A stretch of DNA of 64,000 bases from Streptomyces hygroscopicus subsp. hygroscopicus (lineage in GTDB: Bacteria; Actinomycetota; Actinomycetes; Streptomycetales; Streptomycetaceae). The stretch spans positions 124,001-188,000 of the forward strand of contig NZ_BSSM01000005.1 in assembly GCF_030269125.1 (NCBI RefSeq), read 5' to 3'. The notes below the pieces were generated by a model. The model saw only the letters and a list, made by a program, of their open reading frames with translations. It was not told where the DNA came from and did not search any database. Made by a program: the position numbers and the translations under genes. Positions 52,565-64,000 of this stretch are shown here, one piece after another (the first letter of the stretch is position 1; each line of letters begins with the position of its first letter).

Positions 52565-53695
52565 GTGAAGATCCGGGTGGAACGCGACGTACTGGCGGAG
52601 GCAGTGGCCTGGGCGGCACGCAGCCTCCCTGCCCGTCCGCCGGCGCCTGTGCTCGCCGGCCTGCTGCTGAGGGCCGAGGACGGCCAGCTGAGCCTGTCGA
52701 GCTTCGACTACGAGGTCTCGGCACGGGTGAGCGTCGAGGCCGAGGTCGAGGAGGAGGGCACCGTCCTGGTCTCCGGCCGGCTGCTCGCCGACATCTCGCG
52801 TGCGCTGCCCAACCGGCCGGTGGAGATTTCCACAGACGGTGTACGGGCGACCGTGGTCTGTGGATCGTCCCGGTTCACCCTGCACACCCTGCCGGTGGAG
52901 GAGTACCCGGCGCTGCCGCAGATGCCGAACGCGACCGGCACCGTGCCCGGCGAGGTCTTCGCCGCCGCCGTGTCCCAGGTGGCCATCGCCGCGGGCCGCG
53001 ACGACACGCTGCCCGTGCTCACCGGTGTGCGCATCGAGATCGAGGGCGACACGGTGACGCTGGCGTCCACCGACCGCTACCGGTTCGCGGTGCGCGAGTT
53101 CCTGTGGAAGCCGGAGAACCCGGATGCCTCCGCGGTCGCCCTGGTGCCCGCGAAGACGCTGCTGGACACGGCGAAGTCGCTGGGGGCCGGGGACAGCGTG
53201 ACGCTGGCCCTGTCGGGTTCCGGCGCGGGCGAGGGGCTCATCGGTTTCGAGGGCGCGGGCCGGCGTACGACCACGCGACTGCTCGAGGGCGACCTGCCGA
53301 AGTACCGGACGCTGTTCCCGACGGAGTTCAACTCGGTCGCGGTGATCGAGACGGCGCCGTTCGTGGAGGCCGTGAAGCGTGTGGCCCTGGTGGCCGAGCG
53401 CAACACCCCGGTGCGGCTGAGCTTCGAGCAGGGAGTGCTGATCCTGGAGGCCGGCTCCAGCGACGACGCACAGGCTGTGGAGCGGGTCGACGCACAGCTG
53501 GAGGGCGACGACATCTCGATCGCCTTCAACCCCACGTTCCTGCTGGACGGTCTCAGCGCGATCGACTCCCCGGTGGCCCAGCTGTCGTTCACGACGTCCA
53601 CGAAGCCGGCGCTGCTCAGCGGCAAGCCGGCGCTGGACGCGGAGGCCGACGAGGCCTACAAGTACCTGATCATGCCGGTCCGGCTCAGCGGCTGA
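52565..53695 (+). CDS. dnaN: DNA polymerase III beta subunit (sliding clamp)
   Basis: 376 residues from GTG 52565 with AGGAGG nine bases upstream. It has three repeated clamp domains; M-K-I-R-V-E-R-D-V-L-A-E-A start and the C-terminal L-I-M-P-V-R-L tip are typical. It rings DNA and tethers the polymerase. Some DnaA-box-like sequences (52826, 52859) lie inside the gene. Confidence 0.98.
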   Translation: MKIRVERDVLAEAVAWAARSLPARPPAPVLAGLLLRAEDGQLSLSSFDYEVSARVSVEAEVEEEGTVLVSGRLLADISRALPNRPVEISTDGVRATVVCGSSRFTLHTLPVEEYPALPQMPNATGTVPGEVFAAAVSQVAIAAGRDDTLPVLTGVRIEIEGDTVTLASTDRYRFAVREFLWKPENPDASAVALVPAKTLLDTAKSLGAGDSVTLALSGSGAGEGLIGFEGAGRRTTTRLLEGDLPKYRTLFPTEFNSVAVIETAPFVEAVKRVALVAERNTPVRLSFEQGVLILEAGSSDDAQAVERVDAQLEGDDISIAFNPTFLLDGLSAIDSPVAQLSFTTSTKPALLSGKPALDAEADEAYKYLIMPVRLSG

Positions 53696-53709
53696 CGTCG
53701 TCCACAGCC

Positions 53710-53753
53710 GTGCACGGTGCCGGGCGTCTTCCGGTGCGCCCGGCACCGTGCAC
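53710..53753 (+). terminator. Strong hairpin terminator after dnaN
   Basis: A 17-bp stem: GTGCACGGTGCCGGGCG pairs with CGCCCGGCACCGTGCAC around a 10-base loop. A DnaA box (TCGTCCACA, 53698-53706) precedes it directly. Confidence 0.9.
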
Positions 53754-53868
53754 GGCCGGCGCCGAATGAGCGCCAGAGCCCACAACTGTGCGTGAAAGGG
53801 GCCGTTTAGGCTCGGGGCGGCACTTCTCGTGCCCCAGACGCCAGCAGCGACCCTAAGGAACACAACTG

Positions 53869-54744
53869 ATGGAGCTCGGTCTCGTCGGCCTCGGCAAAAT
53901 GGGCGGCAACATGCGCGAGCGGATCCGCCGCGCGGGCCACACCGTCGTCGGATACGACCGCAACCCCGACGTCGCGGATGTCCACAGCCTGGAAGAGCTT
54001 GTGGGCAAGCTCAGCGCCCCGCGCGTGGTGTGGGTGATGGTCCCGGCCGGTGAGCCCACCCAGTCGACCGTCGACCAGCTCGCCGAGCTGCTGGAGCCGG
54101 GCGACGTGGTCGTGGACGGCGGCAACTCCCGCTGGACGGACGACGAGAAGCACGCCCGGGAGCTGGCCGCCAAGGGCATAGGCTTCGTGGACTGCGGCGT
54201 CTCCGGCGGCGTCTGGGGCCTGGAGAACGGGTACGCGCTGATGTACGGCGGCGACGCCGAGCACGTCGCCCGGGTGCAGCCGGTCTTCGACGCGCTCAAG
54301 CCGGAGGGCGACTTCGGCTCGGTGCACGCCGGCAAGGTCGGCGCGGGCCATTTCGCCAAGATGGTCCACAACGGCATCGAGTACGCCATGATGCAGGCCT
54401 ACGCCGAGGGCTGGGAGCTGCTGGAGAAGGTCGACTCCGTCACGGACGTCCGTGAGGTCTTCCGCTCCTGGCAGGAGGGCACGGTCATCCGCTCCTGGCT
54501 GCTCGACCTCGCGGTGAACGCGCTGGACGAGGACGAGCACCTGGACGACCTGCGCGGTTACGCACAGGACTCCGGTGAGGGACGCTGGACGGTGGAGGCC
54601 GCGATCGACAACGCGGTGCCGCTGCCCGCGATCACCGCGTCGCTGTTCGCGCGGTTCGCCTCCCGCCAGGAGGACTCGCCGCAGATGAAGATGATCGCCG
54701 CGCTGCGCAACCAGTTCGGTGGCCACGCCGTAGAGAAGAAGTAG
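53869..54744 (+). CDS. gnd: 6-Phosphogluconate dehydrogenase, short (decarboxylating) type
   Basis: 291 residues, the short YqeC-like form. NAD(P) loop [12 protein letters not shown], then D-G-G-N-S-R-W and the catalytic lysine region [15 protein letters not shown]. It converts 6-phosphogluconate to ribulose 5-phosphate and CO2. Its place between dnaN and recF is normal in Streptomyces. Confidence 0.93.
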   Translation: MELGLVGLGKMGGNMRERIRRAGHTVVGYDRNPDVADVHSLEELVGKLSAPRVVWVMVPAGEPTQSTVDQLAELLEPGDVVVDGGNSRWTDDEKHARELAAKGIGFVDCGVSGGVWGLENGYALMYGGDAEHVARVQPVFDALKPEGDFGSVHAGKVGAGHFAKMVHNGIEYAMMQAYAEGWELLEKVDSVTDVREVFRSWQEGTVIRSWLLDLAVNALDEDEHLDDLRGYAQDSGEGRWTVEAAIDNAVPLPAITASLFARFASRQEDSPQMKMIAALRNQFGGHAVEKK

Positions 54745-54770
54745 TCCACAGGGTCGCCCCGCGATCCACA
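54742..54770 (+). promoter_or_regulatory. DnaA-box pair between gnd and recF
   Basis: TAGTCCACA at 54742-54750, whose first bases are the gnd stop codon, and CGATCCACA at 54762-54770. Both have the TCCACA core; affinity is unknown. Confidence 0.45.
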
Positions 54771-54805
54771 GCCCGTCCGAGCGGAAGGAGGTCGGCACAA
54801 AGACC

Positions 54806-55927
54806 ATGCACGTCACGCATCTCTCGCTGGCCGACTTCCGCTCGTACGCCAGGGCCGAGGTCCCGCTCGACCCCGGCGTCACGGCGTTCGTCGGGCCGAA
54901 CGGGCAGGGCAAGACCAACCTGGTCGAGGCGGTCGGCTACCTGGCCACCCTCGGCAGCCACCGCGTCGCCTCCGACGCGCCGCTGGTGCGCATGGGCGCC
55001 GAGCGCGCCGTCGTCCGGGCCCAGGTCCGCCAGGGCGACCGGCAGCAGCTGATCGAGCTGGAGCTGAACCCCGGCCGCGCCAACCGCGCCCGCATCAACC
55101 GGTCCTCGCAGGTCAGACCGCGGGACGTGCTGGGCATCGTACGGACCGTGCTGTTCGCGCCCGAGGACCTCGCCCTGGTGAAGGGGGACCCCGGGGAGCG
55201 GCGGCGGTTCCTGGACGAGCTGATCACCGCCCGGTCCCCGCGGATGGCGGGCGTGCGCTCCGACTACGAGCGGGTGCTCAAGCAGCGCAACACGCTCCTG
55301 AAGACCGCGGCCCTCGCACGCAGGCACGGCGGGCGGTCCATGGACCTGTCCACCCTCGACGTGTGGGACCAGCACCTCGCGCGCGCCGGTGCCGAACTGC
55401 TCGCCCGGCGGCTCGATCTGATCGGCGCGCTGCGGCCGCTGGCCGACAAGGCGTACGAGCAGCTGGCGCCCGGCGGCGGCCCCCTCGCGCTGGAGTACAA
55501 GCCGTCCGCGCCCGGCGAGGCCCACACCCGCGAGGACCTGTACGCCCAGCTGCTGGCCGCCCTGGCCGAGGCACGCAAGCAGGAGATCGAGCGGGGCGTC
55601 ACCCTCGTGGGCCCCCACCGGGACGATCTGGTCCTGAAACTGGGCCAGTTGCCCGCCAAGGGGTACGCCTCGCACGGCGAGTCCTGGTCGTACGCCCTCG
55701 CCCTGCGCCTGGCCTCGTACGAGCTGCTGCGCGCCGAGGGGAACGAGCCGGTCCTCGTCCTGGACGACGTCTTCGCCGAGCTGGACGCGCGCCGCCGCGA
55801 GCGGCTGGCCGAGCTGGTCGCGCCCGGCGAGCAGGTGCTGGTCACCGCCGCCGTGGACGACGACGTCCCGCAGGTGCTCAGCGGGACGCGCTACGCCGTC
55901 TCCGGCGGGACGGTGGAGCGCGTATGA
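54806..55927 (+). CDS. recF: DNA repair and recombination protein RecF
   Basis: 373 residues. Walker [13 protein letters not shown]-type signature [10 protein letters not shown], Walker [12 protein letters not shown]. It loads RecA at gaps. The stop overlaps the start of the DUF721 gene (ATGA). Confidence 0.97.
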   Translation: MHVTHLSLADFRSYARAEVPLDPGVTAFVGPNGQGKTNLVEAVGYLATLGSHRVASDAPLVRMGAERAVVRAQVRQGDRQQLIELELNPGRANRARINRSSQVRPRDVLGIVRTVLFAPEDLALVKGDPGERRRFLDELITARSPRMAGVRSDYERVLKQRNTLLKTAALARRHGGRSMDLSTLDVWDQHLARAGAELLARRLDLIGALRPLADKAYEQLAPGGGPLALEYKPSAPGEAHTREDLYAQLLAALAEARKQEIERGVTLVGPHRDDLVLKLGQLPAKGYASHGESWSYALALRLASYELLRAEGNEPVLVLDDVFAELDARRRERLAELVAPGEQVLVTAAVDDDVPQVLSGTRYAVSGGTVERV

Positions 55928-56460
55928 GCGACGGGGCGCGTATGCCGAAGAAGAACGCCGAGCCCTCCGGCGTGGACCTCGCGCGCGTGGCGTTGCGCGC
56001 GGCGAAGGAGCAGGCCCGCGCGCGCGGCGACGCGGTCCGGCAGAAGAAGCAGGCCCGGCGGGGCGGCGGGCTGCGGTCCGGGGCACGGGCCGACGGCCGC
56101 GATCCGATGGCGCTCGGCTCGGCGATCAACCGGCTGATCACCGAGCGCGGCTGGGAGACCCCGGCCGCCGTGGGCGGGGTGATGGGACGCTGGCCGCAGA
56201 TCGTCGGCGAGGACCTGGCCAAGCACTGTGTGCCGCAGCGGTACGACGAGGACGAGCGGGTGCTCGTCGTCGCGTGCGACTCCACGGCCTGGGCGACCCA
56301 GCTGCGGCTGCTCGCACCGGCGCTGGTCGCCCGGCTCAACGAGGACCTGGGCCATGGCACGGTCCGGCTGATCAAGGTCCTCGGCCCCGGCGGCCCGGCC
56401 CGCCGCTACGGCCCCCTGCGGGCCCCGGGAAGCACGGGTCCCGGCGACACCTACGGGTGA
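55924..56460 (+). CDS. DUF721/DciA-like protein
   Basis: 178 residues, ATG overlapping the recF stop. A basic, disordered N terminus ([14 protein letters not shown]) leads to a compact domain, [20 protein letters not shown], with [15 protein letters not shown]. The family includes DciA, the helicase operator that helps load DnaB in bacteria without DnaC or DnaI. Its place between recF and gyrB is conserved in actinobacteria. Confidence 0.88.
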   Translation: MSDGARMPKKNAEPSGVDLARVALRAAKEQARARGDAVRQKKQARRGGGLRSGARADGRDPMALGSAINRLITERGWETPAAVGGVMGRWPQIVGEDLAKHCVPQRYDEDERVLVVACDSTAWATQLRLLAPALVARLNEDLGHGTVRLIKVLGPGGPARRYGPLRAPGSTGPGDTYG

Positions 56461-58907
<2,447 letters not shown>

Positions 58908-58949
58908 GTCGGTCTCAGCTGACCGCACAGGGAAGGATCTTCACCAGCA

Positions 58950-61544
<2,595 letters not shown>

Positions 61545-61562
61545 CACGAGGAGTGAGTCATC

Positions 61563-62288
61563 GTGAGCGGAGCCACGGGCGCCGGATCGGCCGGTACCTC
61601 CACGGGTACGGAGACGGACGGCGGCGGCCGTGGCTCCGCCGCGCATGCGGGGACTGCCACCGACCCGCATACGACCAACCTGAAGCCGGTGCGGGCGTCC
61701 GCGGCGGACGCCTCCGGCACGTCTGCACCCCAGGGGGGAACTGTGACGGACACCCGAGGCCCGGCCGCGGCCGGCGAGGCGCAGTCGTCGTCTCCGCTCC
61801 CCGGGGAGCGGCGCCCGGAGCAGCCGGACGGGCCCTACCACCCGCCGCAGGCCTATCCGGCGCAGCAGCCGGCCGGCGCCGTACGGCGTCCGCGCACCGG
61901 GGTGCGCACGGCGCCGCGCACCCGTAAGGCGCGGCTGCGGGTGGCCAAGGCCGACCCGTGGTCGGTGATGAAGGTCAGCTTCCTGCTCTCCATCGCGCTC
62001 GGCATCTGCACGATCGTCGCGTCGGCGGTGCTGTGGATGGTCATGGACGCGATGGGCGTGTTCTCCACGGTCGGCGGCACGATCTCGGAGGCGACGGGCT
62101 CGAACGAGGCGAACGGCTTCGACCTCCAGTCCTTCCTCTCGCTCCCCCACGTCCTGATGTTCACGACGATCATCGCCGCCATCGACGTCGTCCTGGCCAC
62201 CGCGCTCGCCACGCTCGGCGCCTTCATCTACAACCTCTCCGCGGGCTTCGTCGGCGGCGTCGAACTGACCCTCGCCGAGGACGAGTGA
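61563..62288 (+). CDS. DUF3566 membrane protein
   Basis: 241 residues from GTG 61563 (GAGGAG upstream). It has a disordered N-terminal half and then the DUF3566 core with two membrane helices: VSFLLSIALGICTIVASAVL and ATALATLGAFIYNLSAGF. It follows gyrA in most actinobacteria; function not known. 18 bp after gyrA. Confidence 0.9.
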   Translation: MSGATGAGSAGTSTGTETDGGGRGSAAHAGTATDPHTTNLKPVRASAADASGTSAPQGGTVTDTRGPAAAGEAQSSSPLPGERRPEQPDGPYHPPQAYPAQQPAGAVRRPRTGVRTAPRTRKARLRVAKADPWSVMKVSFLLSIALGICTIVASAVLWMVMDAMGVFSTVGGTISEATGSNEANGFDLQSFLSLPHVLMFTTIIAAIDVVLATALATLGAFIYNLSAGFVGGVELTLAEDE

Positions 62289-62319
62289 CGGCCCGACGCC
62301 GGTCCCCCGACAACCGATT

Positions 62320-62348
62320 TTGGGACTGACGTGGTCGTGCGCTAATCT
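62320..62348 (+). promoter_or_regulatory. Probable promoter of tRNA-Ile
   Basis: TTGGGA (62320-62325), 17-bp spacer, TAATCT (62343-62348), about 40 bp before the mature tRNA 5' end. Confidence 0.6.
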
Positions 62349-62388
62349 TCAGGAGTCAGCGCGCGGGACACACACCGCAGAGCGCGGC

Positions 62389-62465
62389 GGGGCTATAGCT
62401 CAGTTGGTTAGAGCGCATCCCTGATAAGGATGAGGCCACAGGTTCAAATCCTGTTAGCCCCACCA
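62389..62465 (+). tRNA. tRNA-Ile (GAT)
   Basis: 77 nt with encoded CCA. Acceptor arms GGGGCTA and TAGCCCC pair fully. Anticodon stem CATCC/GGATG encloses the GAT anticodon, and the T arm is ACAGG-TTCAAAT-CCTGT. Position after gyrA is standard in Streptomyces. Confidence 0.98.
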
Positions 62466-62469
62466 GCGA

Positions 62470-62503
62470 GAAGACCCCCGGTCCGGATGGACCGGGGGTC
62501 TTC
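62470..62503 (+). terminator. Hairpin terminator after tRNA-Ile
   Basis: 15-bp perfect stem GAAGACCCCCGGTCC / GGACCGGGGGTCTTC with a 4-base loop, five bases after the CCA. Confidence 0.92.
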
Positions 62504-62582
62504 GCCGTTCACGGCTCCGGTCCGAAGGCCGCTCCGTTGACCGCCCCCGGGTCGCGCGCCGGGGCGGGTGGGCATGAAAAGA

Positions 62583-62620
62583 CCCGATCGCTGGCGACGG
62601 GGGATGCACCAGCGATCGGG
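62583..62620 (-). terminator. Hairpin after the WD40 gene
   Basis: 12-bp arms CCCGATCGCTGG / CCAGCGATCGGG with a 14-base loop, about 70 bp past the stop of the minus-strand WD40 gene. Confidence 0.6.
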
Positions 62621-62691
62621 CTATGGCCAAGGGTAACAAGGTTGTCGGTCGTGTGGAGCCAAGTCGGAGCAGAAAGAAGCAAGTTGGCCGA

Positions 62692-64000
62692 TCAGCGGCC
62701 GCACGGAGGGTCGTAGGACAGGCGCGGGAGGTACTCGTGCCACTTGGCGGGGGTGAGGACGCCCCGGGTCACCGAGCAGATGTGGTCGATGGCCGTGCCG
62801 GCGTCCAGGTCCCACAGGCGGACCGTGTCGGGGCCGCTGGAGACGCCGAGGACCCGGCTGCCGGGGCTGAACGACAGGAAGGTGCCGGTCTTGGCGTTGG
62901 GCGTCATGGACTGGCCGATCGGGCGCGCCGTGGTGGGGTCGGTGACGTTCCACAGCCGGACCGTGTTGTCGTCGCCGCCACTGGCCAGGGTCCGCCCGTC
63001 CGTGTCGAAGGTCAGCGAGGTGACCGCCTCGGTGTGGCCGGTGAGCGGTGCGCCGATGGGGCGCGCCGAGGCGGGGTCGGCGACGTTCCACAGCCGGACC
63101 GTGTCGTCGTCGCTCCCGCTGGCCAGGGTCCGCCCGTCGGGGCTGAAGGCCAGCGCGTTGACCGGACCCGTGTGCCGGGTGAGCGGGGTGCCGAGCGGCT
63201 TCACCGCGGCCGGGTCGGTGACGTCCCACAGGCGTACGGTGCTGTCCGCGCTGCCGCTGGCCAGCGAGTGCCCGTCGGGGCTGAAGACGAGCGCGTTGAT
63301 GTAGCCGTGGTGGCCGGTGAGCGGTGCGCCGAGCGGGGACGGGCGGGCCGGGTCGGCCACGTTCCACAGCCGTATGGTGCGGTCGTCGTTGGCGGTGGCC
63401 AGCGTGTTCCCGTCCGGGCTGAACGCGAGCGCGTTGGGGCCCATGAAGCGGGTGCGCAGCGGCAGGGGCGGGCCCGGCTGGAAGGGGTGGGCCGGGTCGG
63501 AGACGTTCCACAGGTACACCTTCTGCTCGCCCGTCAGGACGGCGAGGGTGCGGCCGTCCGGCGAGAAGACGAGGGTGTCGGCCCCGGTCCCGCTGATGAA
63601 CGGCGGGCCCAGCGGCACCGGCCGCCCGGGACGCGCCACGTTCCACAGCCGCATCCGCCCGTCGCGGGCGGTCGTGGCCAGCATCCGCCCGTCCCGGCTG
63701 AACGCCCCGCTGCGGCCGATCATGTCCGAGGTCGGGATCGACCACAGGCGCACCCTGGCGTCCCCGCTGCCGGTGGCGAGGGTGCGTCCGTCGGGACTGA
63801 AGCCGAGCGCGTACATCTCGCCGCTGCTGCCCGCGAGGGGCTCGCCGATCTGCGAGGGGGAGCCCGGGTCGGTGACGTTCCACAGGCTGGCCGTGCTGTC
63901 CGCGCTCGCGGCGGCGAGCCGCCCGCCGTCGGGGCTGAACGCCACCGACCAGACGGGCCCGGTGTGCCCCGTCAGGGGCGCGCCGAGAGGCTTGGCCGCG
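62692..64000 (-). CDS. WD40 beta-propeller protein, C-terminal part
   Basis: About 435 residues are visible, open past the right edge of the window. The region is about nine very similar WD40 repeats of roughly 45-48 residues, each with an A-F-S-P-D-G-R-T-L-A-S-G-S type strand, a T-V-R-L-W-N-V or D-V strand and a D-P-A/T spacer. A short C-terminal stretch follows (HICSVTRGVLTPAKWHEYLP). The ending is typical of large actinomycete proteins that carry an N-terminal helix-turn-helix or trypsin-like/STAND ATPase module, but that part lies outside the window. Probable protein-interaction scaffold. Confidence 0.88.
   Translation of the reverse strand, partial: AAKPLGAPLTGHTGPVWSVAFSPDGGRLAAASADSTASLWNVTDPGSPSQIGEPLAGSSGEMYALGFSPDGRTLATGSGDARVRLWSIPTSDMIGRSGAFSRDGRMLATTARDGRMRLWNVARPGRPVPLGPPFISGTGADTLVFSPDGRTLAVLTGEQKVYLWNVSDPAHPFQPGPPLPLRTRFMGPNALAFSPDGNTLATANDDRTIRLWNVADPARPSPLGAPLTGHHGYINALVFSPDGHSLASGSADSTVRLWDVTDPAAVKPLGTPLTRHTGPVNALAFSPDGRTLASGSDDDTVRLWNVADPASARPIGAPLTGHTEAVTSLTFDTDGRTLASGGDDNTVRLWNVTDPTTARPIGQSMTPNAKTGTFLSFSPGSRVLGVSSGPDTVRLWDLDAGTAIDHICSVTRGVLTPAKWHEYLPRLSYDPPCGR

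Noticed and set aside
62389..62465. tRNA-Ile as an integration site
   Set aside because: No integrase gene nearby and no direct repeat of the tRNA 3' end was seen downstream.

Overview
The window is a stretch of chromosome core from a Streptomyces-type actinomycete. The DNA is very GC-rich, GTG starts are common, gene order is the one expected around a Streptomyces origin (dnaB, rplI-rpsR-ssb-rpsF, femX, ino1, cca, murJ, ECF sigma/anti-sigma, trxBA, parAB, rsmG, jag, yidC, yidD, rnpA, rpmH, dnaA, oriC, dnaN, gnd, recF, DUF721, gyrB, gyrA, DUF3566, tRNA-Ile), and nine exact copies of the 14-bp parS site GTTTCACGTGAAAC are spread over it.

Layout: 1-3636 holds a MarR-type fragment, an acetyltransferase, a serine hydrolase and a HEAT-repeat-like protein. 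3650-14339 is an apparently complete Tn7-like transposon. It has 24-bp terminal inverted repeats (20 of 24 identical), a 5-bp target duplication (CCGTG) on both sides, an overlapping tnsA-tnsB-tnsC-tniQ operon, and seven small cargo genes. Its tnsA end lies 5 bp past the stop codon of dnaB, the geometry Tn7 has relative to glmS. tnsB carries a frameshift. 14350-19453 is the dnaB and ribosomal-protein/ssb block. 19737-27936 carries cell-envelope genes (femX, a PLP-fold protein, a GT87-like glycosyltransferase, a class A penicillin-binding protein) and a PadR regulator with an obvious operator. 27980-40769 runs from ino1 through an MFS carrier, cca, DUF6049, murJ, a pseudokinase and a sigma/anti-sigma pair. 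40917-46397 has trxBA behind a SigR-type promoter, parBA and rsmG. 46515-49246 is the jag-yidC-yidD-rnpA-rpmH operon. 49643-62288 is the replication and topology block around oriC. A tRNA-Ile(GAT) and the C-terminal part of a WD40 protein close the window.

How the parts act together: DnaA binds the boxes in oriC (51608-52564), where a tandem box pair is followed by a DnaA-trio-like tract. DnaB helicase, the DUF721/DciA-like protein, the clamp, SSB, RecF and gyrase are encoded close by. ParA/ParB act on the parS sites, all of which lie on the parAB/dnaB side of oriC within this window. Additional DnaA boxes stand upstream of dnaA and between dnaB and the MATE gene. The main novelty candidate is the Tn7-like element that seems to use the 3' end of dnaB as its attachment site.
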